Positions 39,301 through 44,603 are shown, numbered from the stretch's first letter. The stretch: DNA of 64,000 nt from Microplitis mediator (GCF_029852145.1 NC_079972.1:458901-522900), one strand, 5' to 3'. Notes: a model not told the origin generated them from the letters alone. Program-made: numbers and translations.

Positions 39301-42231
39301 AATCCCGGTTTCATGCGAAGCTCGAGTTTTAATAAAGTTATAGAGCTGATTAGATTTTTGAATTAATCCATCGAGTACATTGAAATTTATAAAAAAAAAA
39401 AAAAAACATTTTTAAAAAAAATTTATTTTTGAAATATCCCAGACAGCATGAAAGTCAGAATGACTGCTTTACGACGTATTTTTGAAGGAGTCTTCAAGAA
39501 GTCTTATAATGACTTCTTAAAGGTGTCATTTTTAAGAACTCTTAATTAAGAGTTCTTGGAGACTCCATAAATAAGACGTCAGTTTTGTGACGTCTAAATG
39601 TATTCTTTTTTAATTTTTTTGAAGTCAAAATGAAGTCAAAATTAGGAACTCCTTAAGACGTCATGATAAGTTCATTCTGAAGTCTTATTTGCGGAGTCAG
39701 AAGAAAGAACTCTTTTTAAAGACGTCTTACTGAGTTCGCTAGGTGGCGCATTCGACATCTTGAGAACTTCTTAAAGACTTCTTTAACATGTTTTTAAGAC
39801 ATCCAAATCATAAATAGGAACTCATTCAGAACTCATCAAGACGTCATTTTGCTATCTGGGATCTTCAAACGTACCGTATCCCCCTGGTTGAGAAATCCGA
39901 TTCACTTCAATAGGATTTGATCGGAAATTTACGATTAAATCCTATTGGAATGAATCGGAAATTTCCGAAAAATATATTATTTTCCGATTGACACCTATTG
40001 ATTCCCATTCAAAATTTTCATCGGAATAAATCGGTTCCAATCGGAAAATAATAACGAAATAAAAATATGGTAATGGTCTAGAAGTGGGGCTCCACCTATT
40101 TTTCAAAGTTCCAAGTGCTTACACCTTAAATATCTATAATTAAACTTTTTCCACGTGTTCAGCTACACGGCGGATTAAATTTTCTGTATGTGTTTTTGTC
40201 TCCAACACTAGATATCTATCTGAACCTTGCAATCAGAGTGTACAAAATTGATAACATAAAATCATGCAAATTTTCCAAAATAAATTTTAATAAATTTTCT
40301 AATAAATATAAATAATTAATTTTATTAATACCGTAAGATGGACGGTGGTGATAGAAAGGTCTAACTAAGAGCTACAAAGATTTTTTGAACTCTTGTACAG
40401 TGAAAATTGGCATATTTCTGTTATTTCAATACTTAAACGGTGTACAACAGCTCACCTAACATTTAGTTGCAAGTAGTTTGGACGGTATCCGCCTTCCTTT
40501 GCTAGTATAGTGTCTGGCTGAAACCCACAACACAGTTTTACGCCGGCTCGTACTGGTAAGAGATGTAGTCTAAGGCAAGAGTGCGTTAACATAGCCTTAC
40601 TGACGAGTCCGTTAACGTACTTAGGACGAAACTACAGAAATTATGGCAATTAGGCATATGCCTTAAATTTTAGTGTTTGACTTAAGAGTCAATACACAGA
40701 ATGAAATGAAAAATATGTCAAATAATGCAGTGTTGCACGGAACTGAAAATTCATGATCTAACATCTAAATCAAGCATAATTTATACCTTTGGTATACACT
40801 TATAACTTATTAAGGCTCAAATAACACCTAAAGATGCAATTATATCTTCAATCCGCCGACAAATGCTTGAGAATGAAATTGGTTTCAAAGCGATTTGTCT
40901 ATATTTGGATTTTTGCTTGATATAAACAGGTGGAGCCCCGATTATAGACCATTACCAAAAATATTATTTTCCAATTGGAACCGATTAATTCCGATTAAAA
41001 ATTTTGGATGGGGTTTAATCGGAAAATAATATGTAATGGGTCCCAATGAATGAGGTACATTACTTTATAAGGTGATTGAAAGAGACCATAAAGACAAATA
41101 GTGAAAAGTTGGCATGATTTTGAACACATTTTAATAAATTATAAGACGATGTATTCGAGAAAAGTAACTTAAAATGTTATCTTTCAAACGTTTCGACGCC
41201 GATATCTTCTAAACTAATCAACCGATTTTGACGTTCAATGGGGCAATCGACGCATTTTATTGAGTTCTAAAGATGATATGATTTACGAACTGATAAGATA
41301 ATTTTCTTTGGAGATAATAGGAAAAAAACCGTTTTTTACTATTTCCTTCACCAACGATATCTTTCTACAAATTTCTCATTTTCCGTTCTTCCTTTTCTAC
41401 AAATCTCACTTTAACCAAACGTTCGGTTTATCGAACGAAACTTTATTCAGAGATTATGTTTACAGAACGAACATTATACATCTATGACGTTCTTCATTCC
41501 TACGTTTCTCCAAACGTAACTTTTAACTGTCTTTCGTTTATTCATTCGTGTCGCTACACACTTTTACGATTGATGCAAGTGTGCGTTTCGTGTAACCTCC
41601 GTTAGGCACAGGTTGTGGCACCCGAAAACCGATTGACTGCCTCTGCCGCTTTTACGGTTTTATTTACATTTCATATGCAAGTGCAATAAAGATAGTACCG
41701 TTCATCAACTTGAGTATGATACAAAAAAAAGTTTAGACTCCTCTTGAGCGTCGCGTTTTTTAGTCACAAGTTAAATCCATAATTTCGCATATGATAAATA
41801 TAGTGCTCAAGTTGATAGAAAATAATTTTGACAAGTTTGATAGTTTTCATGTGAAATTTTTGTAAACTAAAAGTTGTTTTTTTTTTCTTCACTAGGTGTA
41901 TGTTGCTTATGAAACTGGACTAGCTTCTGGAACGAGTTTGAAGTTGCATGTTACACCTAGAACAACGGCAAGAGAAGTTGTTGATTTGGTTGTTAAACAG
42001 CTGAATATGGCAGTAGTACTGAAAGGTCAAGACGGACCGATTTATACTGCTGATGAATTACCAAATTTTTGTTTAGTAGCAGTCATTGGCGCAAGAGAAA
42101 GATGTTTAAGAGATGACTTTAAGCCACTTCAACTTCAAAATCCATGGAAAAAAGGTCGTCTTTATGTTAGACAAAAACAAGATGTGTTAGCTGCTCTTGA
42201 GCACAGCAGTAAACATATGGCATATTTGTAA
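3191..42231 (+). CDS. wake: ANKFN1 / wide awake orthologue, 15 coding exons
   Basis: Large cytoplasmic adaptor of the ANKFN1 family. In flies, WAKE is a clock-output protein that promotes sleep onset and acts on the GABA-A receptor Rdl (family knowledge). Exons: 3191-3303, 5101-5279, 5351-5479, 5553-5724, 5821-6179, 13900-14595, 14818-14934, 15097-15163, 28328-28431, 28509-28769, 32195-32497, 32570-33006, 34021-35010, 38378-39154 and 41896-42231. Together they give 5040 nt (1679 residues plus stop), and every junction has GT/AG ends and matching phase. Residues about 1-550 are a Ser/Asn-rich, poorly conserved region; about 588-645 are ankyrin repeats (GLSPLDLAVL, LLIKMLITYGARE); about 735-833 are a fibronectin III domain (FKVQWS, GQKYFFRI); about 834-1309 are the conserved ANKFN1 core; about 1310-1568 are Ser-rich; about 1569-1670 are a Ras-association domain. 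The start ATG has A at -3 and G at +4, but a further upstream coding exon outside the window cannot be excluded. Introns are swollen by mobile elements. Confidence 0.88.
3430..3759 (+). pseudogene. 3' fragment of a non-LTR retrotransposon ORF2
   Basis: The reading frame includes RGRVARQNDIFYRLPWRT and LSALRLWNYVPSEI. These resemble the extreme C-terminus of jockey/CR1-type LINE reverse transcriptase proteins, where R.R.QND and LWN.LP are recurrent. No reverse transcriptase core (YADD) is present, so this is a 5'-truncated relic in wake intron 1. Confidence 0.5.
3760..5100. other. wake intron 1, remainder
   Basis: AT-rich sequence with no coding signal except the tRNA-like stretch listed separately. 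A short TA microsatellite lies near 5010-5032. Confidence 0.5.
4441..4521 (-). repeat. tRNA-like sequence (SINE head or tRNA pseudogene)
   Basis: On the minus strand a B box GGTTCGAATCC is intact and an A-box-like TAGCGTAGTAGTTAAAGC lies about 30 nt upstream. The acceptor and T stems pair poorly, so a functional tRNA is unlikely. Confidence 0.5.
5101..5279 (+). CDS. wake: wake exon 2
   Basis: Acceptor TTCAATAG, donor GTTTGT. Enters in phase 2 and leaves in phase 1. Contains the basic motif LLRSKTLPAIMVPNVDIF. Confidence 0.8.
5351..5479 (+). CDS. wake: wake exon 3
   Basis: Acceptor TTCCCAG, donor GTACGA, phase 1 to 1. The preceding intron is only 71 nt. Encodes a hydrophilic segment ending FHIPRVFFADHMLG. 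Confidence 0.8.
5553..5724 (+). CDS. wake: wake exon 4
   Basis: Acceptor TTTAAG, donor GTACGT, phase 1 to 2. Asn/Ser-rich, with no recognised domain. Confidence 0.75.
5821..6179 (+). CDS. wake: wake exon 5
   Basis: Acceptor ATTCAAG and strong donor GTGAGT, phase 2 to 1. It reads FAENDHRLRQ and continues through a Ser/Asn-rich region to RRSKRLRTPV. A stop follows within the donor, so the exon must splice on. The next in-phase exon lies 7.7 kb away. Confidence 0.75.
6180..7354. other. wake intron 5, left part
   Basis: No gene seen. Near 7140-7170 there is an isolated tRNA T-arm-like stem-loop (CGTGGGTACGAATCCCACG) without a matching A box. Confidence 0.5.
7355..8008 (+). repeat. Repeat family A, copy 2
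   Basis: Begins AACTTCCCGCT and lacks the microsatellite segment, but keeps the GAGCTC palindrome and the GGGCTGGCCC / CAGATTTTTT tail. Internal parts of about 150 bp are duplicated in tandem (repeated 'atcagctctagaact'). Confidence 0.7.
8396..10100. mobile_element. TIR element with long inverted repeats, TA duplication
   Basis: Inverted repeats of about 155 bp begin GTCTAGTCGACAAGTTGAAA and are flanked by TA on both sides (8394-8395, 10101-10102). The interior is AT-rich with no coding capacity. Non-autonomous, Tc1/mariner-like by its TA duplication. Confidence 0.75.
10101..10381. other. wake intron 5, spacer
   Basis: Contains local direct and inverted words of GAATCGACTTT / AATCGATT type around 10170-10310. 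No gene. Confidence 0.4.
10382..10645. mobile_element. MITE built of reiterated self-complementary words
   Basis: TIRs CACTGAAAGAAAAAAAAA / complementary right end, flanked by TA (10380-10381 and 10646-10647). The interior repeats variants of AAGTATAAATACTT and TACTTGG in both orientations. Confidence 0.75.
10646..12078. other. wake intron 5, middle
   Basis: About 1.4 kb without recognised exons or complete repeats. GC is slightly higher near 11680-11780. Confidence 0.5.
12079..13704. mobile_element. MITE interrupted by a nested element
   Basis: Outer TIRs CACTGAGAGAAAAAAA and its complement near 13688-13704, flanked by TA. The outer element is about 620 bp once the nested element at 12109-13110 is removed. 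A related truncated copy lies at 35061-35392. Confidence 0.75.
12109..13110. mobile_element. 1-kb TA-flanked TIR element, copy 1 (nested)
   Basis: Ends AGGTAAAAGCACC / TGCTTTTACCT, flanked by TA at 12107-12108 and 13111-13112. The words CAATTATTGACA and their complement recur near both ends. No open reading frame, so non-autonomous. It is nearly identical to 45660-46663. Confidence 0.85.
13900..14595 (+). CDS. wake: wake exon 6
   Basis: Acceptor ACTATAG (weak pyrimidine tract), donor GTATGT, phase 1 to 1. Encodes 232 low-complexity Ser/Lys/Asn-rich residues. Its link to exon 5 rests on phase alone, because no domain spans the junction. Confidence 0.7.
14818..14934 (+). CDS. wake: wake exon 7
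   Basis: Acceptor TTCTTAG, donor GTATTT, phase 1 to 1. Two AGs just upstream (14784, 14802) would each bring an in-frame stop, so 14818 is the only usable acceptor. Encodes a conserved segment ending LSLNVYLHG that leads into the ankyrin repeats. Confidence 0.75.
15097..15163 (+). CDS. wake: wake exon 8 (ankyrin)
   Basis: Acceptor TTTACAG, donor GTAAGA, phase 1 to 2. Encodes the ankyrin segment IEHENLEKVKSILESADVDI. It is followed by a 13.2-kb intron that carries the LTR retrotransposon. Confidence 0.85.
15197..15968 (+). repeat. Repeat family A, copy 3
   Basis: Begins AACTTCCCGCTAAGAAAATC and ends with the GGGCTGTCCC / CAGATTTTTT tail. Contains a short interrupted TG tract at 15351-15388. 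Starts 34 nt after wake exon 8. Confidence 0.75.
16240..17583. mobile_element. MITE of reiterated CAAGAAA/TTTCTTG words
   Basis: TIRs CACAGAAAAAACAGTTAACT and complement, flanked by TA (16238-16239, 17584-17585). Both halves consist of degenerate copies of TTGGAGCAAGAAATTTT and its complement. A non-repetitive island at about 16600-16740 is shared, inverted, with 52437-52560, so the family has copies elsewhere in the window. Confidence 0.75.
17599..18609 (-). repeat. 3' LTR of the retrotransposon
   Basis: 1011 bp. In element orientation it starts TGTAACCG and ends GTTATA, so the 3' terminus is TA rather than the usual CA. Matches 27025-28035 throughout as far as I compared. Confidence 0.95.
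18610..18623 (-). promoter_or_regulatory. Polypurine tract
   Basis: Purine-rich GGCGACGGGGAG (element orientation) directly abuts the 3' LTR start. It contains two pyrimidines, so it is slightly imperfect. Confidence 0.6.
18708..23282 (-). CDS. pol: Pol polyprotein of the LTR retrotransposon
   Basis: 1524 codons counted from an in-frame ATG; in practice it is probably made by -1 frameshifting at 23222-23228, so the first codons may not be used. Order: an acidic N-terminal region with about four repeats of the type VRTVDPIE (residues 80-170), aspartic protease (IIDTGSERSY near 485), reverse transcriptase (FAYLDDW near 815), RNase H (LYTDASDTGLGAF near 963), integrase zinc finger (GHLGRDKMYH...NCETCKK near 1180-1220) and DDE core (AADVTG about 1242, TDNGKEF about 1302, NPVERINRTL about 1336), then a C-terminal domain ending RRSQRL. 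All catalytic motifs are present and the frame is uninterrupted, so the copy could be active. Confidence 0.95.
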   Translation of the reverse strand: MRRSSVDQCWRCQLPSVVKKLISPSYSPRRKGAKSRRSREQIIWGNRSPSSHNSHTNWLNKPNKFKNTVNNKNKLNTESDGGFARTVDSNVQFNSENFINFNQESDGGLVRTVDPIENLNYENLINSNPESDGGLVRTVDPIEENELPDLLNLNLEPDGGSVRTVGSFEEIIKENLIEKNLIVRPDSIESTVGQVVLTSGEQIGDIILENQNLNFIGSDIFNSNNFETEVDLIDLRDPVTVENNSNLEVEDLISFENEDEDDRIENECVEEDTFSKFCKIYDNVNGLSVFNNLSVLNKDCPILDNLFVLNTDEINRWEGLREEAQPMVNLPDSNNLIEDIYENLNRDNSYEIPLNLLENFEVSDFIESIGSDESEEPGSVNVPGMPYLCGLEPLENDEETEETWEEELDPGFEPEDPALTDSPPSCPSSPRASYLPHIFKNKILPSRIANRIASRTKFYSGTGPEPPKITARIPVSIWIFGVQVNGIIDTGSERSYINRRVYDQIRELSSGQLQSDDTNRRGVLLANHTECKTIGGAPFIIQISTIAGEQYLSVLEDLSYSVVLGMDFALQFGLVIDCANKTWKFKGTEESHPFQLINCSDNKTRCQSLTSNEQKDFDEFLKSEMSKFAELPNQGLTDLVQHTITLQPGIKPIQIRPYRRSPVISAELNKQIDELLEKGYIRPSNSFWSCSPVMVTKASGDWRFCVDYRPINKYTILPAHPLPNMLRILSALHDAKYITTMDLKEAFHQVLMAPESIPYTAFSVEGRGQFEWVRMPYGLAGAPSTFQKAMDKLRERFVARVHERNLPRSWIDKVFAYLDDWVIISETYSEHKAILTLVFEIFREAGLLINPSKCKFARSEVKFLGFIVDREGLRPDPEKIAPIANFPRPTTRKQVRSFCGLVNWYHRHLQNVAKVQGPLNKLCSVNTEWKWGDEEEKAFQDLKQALVNAKPLAVPQPNLPYYLYTDASDTGLGAFLVQKEPDTGKEFLIICLSRPLRGAETRYTTTEKECLAVVWAVRKLRCYLEGFPFVVVTDHASLKWLHTLKNPNGRLARWAMELLAHQITIEHRRGTENEGPDALSRLYEDQEPVEWSEVLDEIKNKGVDFVHIQVRSWYDVKKANVRKYPENFVDWRINNEDKLEYYKPDYLKECIDDQDAWKLVLTENEIPDILKANHDVPDAGHLGRDKMYHRIRTRYYWPGMYRDVGEYVDNCETCKKVKYKQTSSQAPMRTRQPIEPWAIVAADVTGPFPRSKTGYQYVLIVQDLYTRFIEVFRLRKQTGLNVKKSFRRVFSRWGYPLFLITDNGKEFINHEIKDYLKETGIKSVPTAIAHPQSNPVERINRTLKPMIRAFISKDQTSWDEHLGEFQLAYNSSYHASLHMSPYYLVHGKEPRLSGKITELEIDDLDSDDNSWRDRVNRLDQLRHKIEDTMRIESEKQAVYHDKGLKEPPKLQVGDPVYYPNRKLSKKVDKYSSSLANKFLGPAIVNKIISPLVVELKSDTGKILGNHYVPDLKLPRRSQRLMKTV
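23219..23228 (-). promoter_or_regulatory. -1 ribosomal frameshift site
   Basis: In the gag frame the sequence reads TCA AAA AAC TAA, giving the heptamer A AAA AAC immediately before the gag stop. Slipping back one base continues as KKLISPSYS, which is exactly the pol frame. This heptamer is a classical -1 site in retroviruses. Confidence 0.85.
23219..25897 (-). CDS. gag: Gag polyprotein of the LTR retrotransposon
   Basis: 892 residues. Gag forms the cytoplasmic virus-like particle that packages element RNA (family knowledge). The N-terminal 400 residues are Ser/Thr/Pro- then Asn-rich low complexity. A retrotransposon gag domain follows (about 400-590; LRKWRDIREIVRSWPVRYP, YDHFKREFLRAFG). Two CCHC zinc knuckles lie near 701-733 (CHNCGQNGHTFDQC and CNFCFRAGHIKQNC, both CX2CX4HX4C), followed by a long Asn/Arg-rich tail. 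The frame ends at TAA (23219-23221) directly behind an A AAA AAC slippery heptamer and overlaps pol by 64 nt. Frame intact. Confidence 0.95.
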   Translation of the reverse strand: MSNTRPLTRQNSKQQNRQDSGEVIFDGVGSSNQSNQSRVVHSPPSSTTVSSANSTMSVPPPTVPSIPSLVVTAGTPLQNRPPVRRSLGNNLATVPSTTSMVTTLTTTIVTTTPSTVTTTPVTTIHPPITTTTVSGLVRTNNSPAINSNAQINQRINNNNSQASVDGVFVENPPPVHLPPIQPNAGFVSYPGTASVSAQAEQGVSQTAITQLMSCIQNLTLALNSQRENTLQVPVQLNTQTVRTVTHSFGDGECGTGHLTQDTRAMTSSALPAYEQPGTSGTINVHRNLAEINNNTNNNSNIDPNANLNNYPIGNNNLNNNINVDNNINNNNYPIESQINNANNNNYLGVRNNSNLNNYHPMNNYGNNGVDNFDILGENLGTGGYHDRYLNHNGSERYQGFVEQPRANNLALPDVAAVSLRKWRDIREIVRSWPVRYPQGDLSANSFLASFEAMAFREGWLITDLIKILGYIFVGKVNKWYDTYSRHWIDYDHFKREFLRAFGSHKTDTQLLMEIGQLRPEAGESSTDFVFRVQQKYGEMRNPPPESEQVTCIRNHLPRNLSTLVFSRLVNNYDDLLSVLHEAAVLLEENKRTLESSEKSSSKTKEKSRFSAVHTSPRNSILVDMMNGKQPLIIEEIREGEDGQFIVCASAATVQPPQQSFSSYRPQNNRARNSNNASNNGSFNVAPRSYSEVTAGRNLDQDFCHNCGQNGHTFDQCNNIRVDVCNFCFRAGHIKQNCFQANGGSPNKGFNQNFNSRRSNGPAQVNYNNRNNYNNNNRNNYNNNNRNNYNNSNVNRNNYNNNSYVNRNNFNQNRGQSDFNNANRSNPNFIPGNFRVNENCNDIGNQFHENNRAISHSQGDNNLNNNRNNNPSNCVEVQSTSAGDASYPQSSKN
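25898..27004 (-). other. Retrotransposon leader
   Basis: About 1.1 kb between the primer-binding site and gag, an unusually long untranslated leader. Contains an A/T homopolymer near 26968-26990 and a degenerate (ATTTT)n tract at about 26550-26625. Confidence 0.7.
27005..27022 (-). promoter_or_regulatory. Primer-binding site
   Basis: TGGCGCCCAACTCGTGTT begins 2 nt inside the 5' LTR in element orientation. The TGG start is the expected complement of a tRNA 3' CCA. I cannot name the primer tRNA. Confidence 0.8.
27025..28035 (-). repeat. 5' LTR of the retrotransposon
   Basis: Same 1011-bp length as the other LTR, offset by exactly 9426 bp. It should carry the promoter and poly(A) signals. The 130-residue chance ORF within it is identical in both LTRs. 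Confidence 0.95.
28328..28431 (+). CDS. wake: wake exon 9 (ankyrin)
   Basis: Acceptor TTTTAG, donor GTCAGT, phase 2 to 1. Completes the ankyrin unit with GLSPLDLAVLGNNKLL and ITYGAREGNQ, which closely match the ANKFN1 family pattern. Confidence 0.85.
28509..28769 (+). CDS. wake: wake exon 10
   Basis: Acceptor TTGTAG and consensus donor GTAAGT, phase 1 to 1. Helical linker containing LWERRVRNLKKMLVGF, which precedes the fibronectin domain in ANKFN1. Confidence 0.85.
28914..29052. mobile_element. ACCGTAAA/TTTACGGT word repeat (MITE)
   Basis: Built almost wholly from TTTACGGTAA-type words in both orientations, with ends resembling AGACCTGAT / ATTCGGGTCCGTTAGGG. Related blocks lie at 47930-48045 and 54170-54395. 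Confidence 0.6.
29053..30331. other. wake intron 10, middle
   Basis: No exon recognised. Several in-frame stops in all frames; probably decayed repeat material. Confidence 0.4.
30332..32115. mobile_element. 1.8-kb near-perfect palindromic element
   Basis: Two arms of about 850 bp (30332 to about 31180 and about 31265 to 32115) are near-exact inverted copies around a short A-rich centre. Ends are CACTTATCCAAAAAATTAAA and complement, flanked by TA (30330-30331, 32116-32117). The chance ORFs in the two arms translate identically. No transposase. A one-arm copy lies at 59698-60639. Confidence 0.9.
32195..32497 (+). CDS. wake: wake exon 11 (fibronectin III)
   Basis: Acceptor TTTAAAG, donor GTAAGT, phase 1 to 1. 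A single exon carries the fibronectin III domain, starting PPDIPRSVNLEV and including KVQWST and GQKYFFRICLGN. The acceptor lies only 79 nt after the right end of a 1.8-kb palindromic element. Confidence 0.88.
32570..33006 (+). CDS. wake: wake exon 12
   Basis: Acceptor CATCAAG after a 72-nt intron, donor GTATGC, phase 1 to 0. Contains SKFQKNLKRGVYFTCILYH, one of the most conserved blocks of the ANKFN1 family. An ATG upstream in the same frame is intronic. Confidence 0.88.
33138..33560. mobile_element. Short TIR element in wake intron 12
   Basis: Inverted ends AATGC(T)TTCAGTCAGCGGGCAG / CTGCCCGCTGATTGAAGGCA. AT-rich interior with repeated GTAATTTT/ACGAT words. Exact borders uncertain. Confidence 0.55.
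33836..33958. repeat. Small inverted-repeat element
   Basis: Ends GTGTGTGACA / TGTCACACAA enclose a GC-rich stem (GATTTCAGACTGCC, CCTGGCCTGAAATC). About 120 bp, 62 bp upstream of wake exon 13. Confidence 0.5.
34021..35010 (+). CDS. wake: wake exon 13
   Basis: Acceptor AATTTAG, donor GTAAGT, phase 0 to 0. Encodes the 330-residue ANKFN1 core (LCIQDLGEIYYKPIKDN and ISLE-type blocks). The reading frame stays open for 117 nt past the donor, but into a MITE. Confidence 0.88.
35061..35392. mobile_element. Truncated MITE related to 12079-13704
   Basis: Starts CATTGAGAGAGAAAAAAA after TA and matches about 13119-13430, but without the right TIR. It begins 50 nt after the donor of wake exon 13. Confidence 0.65.
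35471..35652. repeat. Inverted repeat, GC-richer
   Basis: Arms GTCATCCCGACGAAAGTTTG and complement enclose CCCCACC / GGTGGGG blocks. Short hairpin element between the truncated MITE and the next palindrome. Confidence 0.55.
35806..35876. mobile_element. 71-bp palindromic insertion within the left arm
   Basis: Ends ATCTGTGTGCGACAAGT and complement. The opposite arm shows the uninterrupted site (CGATT/ACACCGG), so this is a clean small insertion. Confidence 0.7.
36507..36764 (-). CDS. Conserved mobile-element-associated fragment in the palindrome loop
   Basis: 85 codons ending at a stop, including HFPKNLGDYSEEQGERFHQD, KKRYQGKWDVNMMADHCW and LQRDLPEEMRKRKR. I recall similar GERFHQDI...RYQGKW...MMADYCW segments as the C-terminus of uncharacterised, repeat-associated proteins in aphids and other invertebrates, but cannot verify this here. 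It has no start context and lies in the loop of an inverted repeat within wake intron 13. It is most likely the terminal exon of a larger element protein or a captured gene fragment. Function unknown. Confidence 0.5.
   Translation of the reverse strand: MHYLHSHLSHFPKNLGDYSEEQGERFHQDISVMKKRYQGKWDVNMMADHCWTLQRDLPEEMRKRKRNPLCRTFEDKRVRYKRRTN
37480..38377. other. wake intron 13, right part
   Basis: Holds an imperfect hairpin at about 37483-37575 (GTTGTCGATTACCCACT / complement, with CGCTC/GAGCG words). Otherwise AT-rich without a gene. Confidence 0.5.
38378..39154 (+). CDS. wake: wake exon 14
   Basis: Acceptor TATGCAG, donor GTAAAA, phase 0 to 0. 259 Ser/Thr-rich residues with LPQTPVKDKKLVKS and SRGSWPGL blocks. 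Confidence 0.85.
39433..39862. mobile_element. MITE of reiterated AAGACGTC/TTCTTAAGA words
   Basis: Ends CCCAGACAGCA / TGCTATCTGGG. The interior consists of many variants of GACTTCTTAAAG, AAGTCTT and AAGACGTCA in both orientations. Lies in wake intron 14. Confidence 0.7.
39895..41040. repeat. TTCCGATT/AATCGGAA word repeat split by a later insertion
   Basis: Blocks at 39895-40060 and 40965-41035 are built from AATCGGAAA and its complement, in inverted arrangement. The hAT-like element at 40069-40956 sits between them. Confidence 0.6.
40069..40956. mobile_element. hAT-like non-autonomous transposon
   Basis: 888 bp with TIRs GGTAATGGTCTA...GGGGCTCCACCT (about 29 bp, few mismatches). Flanked by a perfect 8-bp target duplication AAAAATAT (40061-40068, 40957-40964). 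The 8-bp duplication fits hAT or a related superfamily. No transposase frame. Confidence 0.75.
41041..41895. other. wake intron 14, right part
   Basis: About 41180-41360 is a diverged minus-strand fragment of repeat family A. The rest shows no gene. A T-rich tract before 41895 serves as the acceptor tract of exon 15. Confidence 0.5.
41896..42231 (+). CDS. wake: wake exon 15 (Ras-association domain, stop)
   Basis: Acceptor TTCACTAG, phase 0, terminal TAA. Carries the Ras-association domain (SLKLHVTPRTTAREVVDLVV, FCLVAVIGARERCLRDDF) and ends SKHMAYL. An AATAAA begins 5 nt after the stop (42236), too close to be the only poly(A) signal. Confidence 0.9.
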   Translation: MYVAYETGLASGTSLKLHVTPRTTAREVVDLVVKQLNMAVVLKGQDGPIYTADELPNFCLVAVIGARERCLRDDFKPLQLQNPWKKGRLYVRQKQDVLAALEHSSKHMAYL

Positions 42232-42969
42232 CATTAATAAAACTATTGTATGATATTTTTTAATACATAATATTATCATTAATATATCACCAAAGCTTAT
42301 TTGTTGATTTCATTACCACGCGTATTAATAAGATTATACTCTCGTGGAAATAACAGAACTTTCAGTCAGATTAGAGACGTATAAACTTATAAAATGAAAT
42401 TCCAACAAACAACGAATTAAAGTTGAGTGTAATTTTAAACAAAGTTTTGTTTGAAATAGAAAACAAAAAAATCATCAAACGTAAATCAAGGTGTTCTTGA
42501 TTATGAAACTTATTTTTATATTAAAAAAAGTATGCGCTTGATTTTCATTGAAATTTAGATCTCGTAAATATTCATAATGTAAATTTTTATCATAAATTAC
42601 ATTTATTTTTGAACGGCGAAAAAAAAAACCAAAAAAAAAAAAAAGTTTATTCTATTTATCACAAATGACTAAAGAATATTTATTTATGGTACATATCGAA
42701 GAAGGGATTAATTATAGTATGCGATATTTGCAGAATAAGCCGTTAGGTTCTTCTATAATTCAATATAATTCGAGGTGGATTCTGTAACTACATCATACGA
42801 TATTAATCACTATTTCGACTTCTGCATACAATTTTTTATGCAAAACAATGGTTTTAAATGTTTATTTTTAGAGCCCTGTTTAGAAAATCTCATAGGATCC
42901 AACAGATTCTCATAAATTCCCATAGAGATTTTACCTAAATTCATGTATAATGTATAAGTCGCTACTATA
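42232..42969. other. wake 3' flank
   Basis: Presumed 3' UTR with AATAAA at 42236, and AT-rich sequence beyond. No gene seen. Confidence 0.5.
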
Positions 42970-43276
42970 CAGTCGACTCTGTCTAAAGGTTCCACGTCGG
43001 GACAGGACCATTGTCTAAAGGTTCCCTCCCCACCATCAGCACTTCCCCTACAATATATTCTCCTCGAGCGCCGAGGCGCACGCTAAAATGAACACATTGC
43101 GCAGTAAACATAACCTCAAAAAAACGTGCATTTAAAGTTAGCGCTCGAAAACTGAATTGTGATTCGTCACTCGAGAAAGCGGGTGGGGGAATATCCGGGA
43201 ATCTTTAAGCAATGTATCCTGGAACCTATAGACAGCGGGAACCTTTAGGCAGAGAACCTTTAGACAGAGTCGACTG
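42970..43276. mobile_element. pogo-like MITE
   Basis: 307 bp with TIRs CAGTCGACTCTGTCTAAAGG and complement, flanked by TA (42968-42969, 43277-43278). CAGTYRA-type ends plus TA duplication are typical of the pogo/Tigger group. Confidence 0.75.
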
Positions 43277-44040
43277 TACTAACATCTGATTCTATCTTAA
43301 TGGTATGAATGTATAGAACGTAATGTAGAATTCAGTTATTGCATCCTGTAAAATAATATCAATGTAAACTTTAAATTTTAGAAGTTTTTTAAAACATGTA
43401 TTGTACAAATTGATTTCGGATGTTTATTGAATTGAACTAGTGTACGTACGTTGATTAATTGTTGATATGTATTATGAAAAAAAAAAATCAAAGTAGTGAC
43501 ATTAGGTTTTCAAAAAATCTGACATCCATCATTAGTAGATTAAACCGTTAGCTTTCAAATTTTTATATTTAAACAGTGGAACCTATTATTGTCAAGACTT
43601 CTTTAGTGTCGAGTTGTTTTAATTTATACTTTTAATTAGATCCGGTGCTTATAAATTCAGTGAATGTATTTTTCAAGAATAGTCGATTCTAGATACAAAT
43701 ATGTTTATGTTGATAATACGTCTACGTTACAAAAACTATTTTGTCTTGCCTTGAAAAATAAAAAAATAAAATTAACAAAACTACTACGTAAAAGTAACCA
43801 TCATTTGACTTAAAGTTATTTTATAATTTTAAGAAAATGAAATTCATAAAATAAGTAATAATAAACTGAATTTATAGAATGACAGTAACAATTGAATAAA
43901 GAAACAATAGATTAAAATTGATTGATTTATTGATTTAAAAAACTATTTAGAACCAACCTATAACCTCGTGCAGCCCCGATTACCCTTGTAGTAAAATACT
44001 ACTGAACAATAATGAAAAACTAATAGTCTACCCGGGAAAA
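43277..44040. other. Intergenic
   Basis: AT-rich, no gene or complete repeat seen. Confidence 0.5.
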
Positions 44041-44511
44041 AAAATCTGTCTATCGGTTGACCCTGCGGGCCAGCCCCAAAACTTCCCGCTGTTTTCGAGC
44101 TCCTTGAGCTCAAGGAGCTAGAAAAAATTGTTGTAGATACATTTCCGAGCTCTTCGAGCTCGAAAATACTTTTGTGTGCCATTGTTTTCGAAAAAACCGT
44201 TTTTTACCATTTTTTTCTCCCACGATATCTCACGAACGAATTAACCGATTTTTGTGGTTGAGGCGGCAATGGACGTATTCTATTGAGTTCTAGAGCTGAT
44301 TAGATTTTGAAGTTGATCAGATAAGTCGTTTCTGAGAAATCAATAAAAAACTAAAAAAAGAAAAAATTTTTTTTTTCGTAATTCGTCAATATTTTCGAGT
44401 CTACTTGATCAAATGATCTGAAATTTCCAGAAAAGTTGATGGCCAACAAGCTCTTTCGATTGCCGCCTTAACCACCCAAATCGGTTCATTAGTTAAAAAG
44501 TTATAGACCAG

Positions 44512-44603
<92 letters not shown>

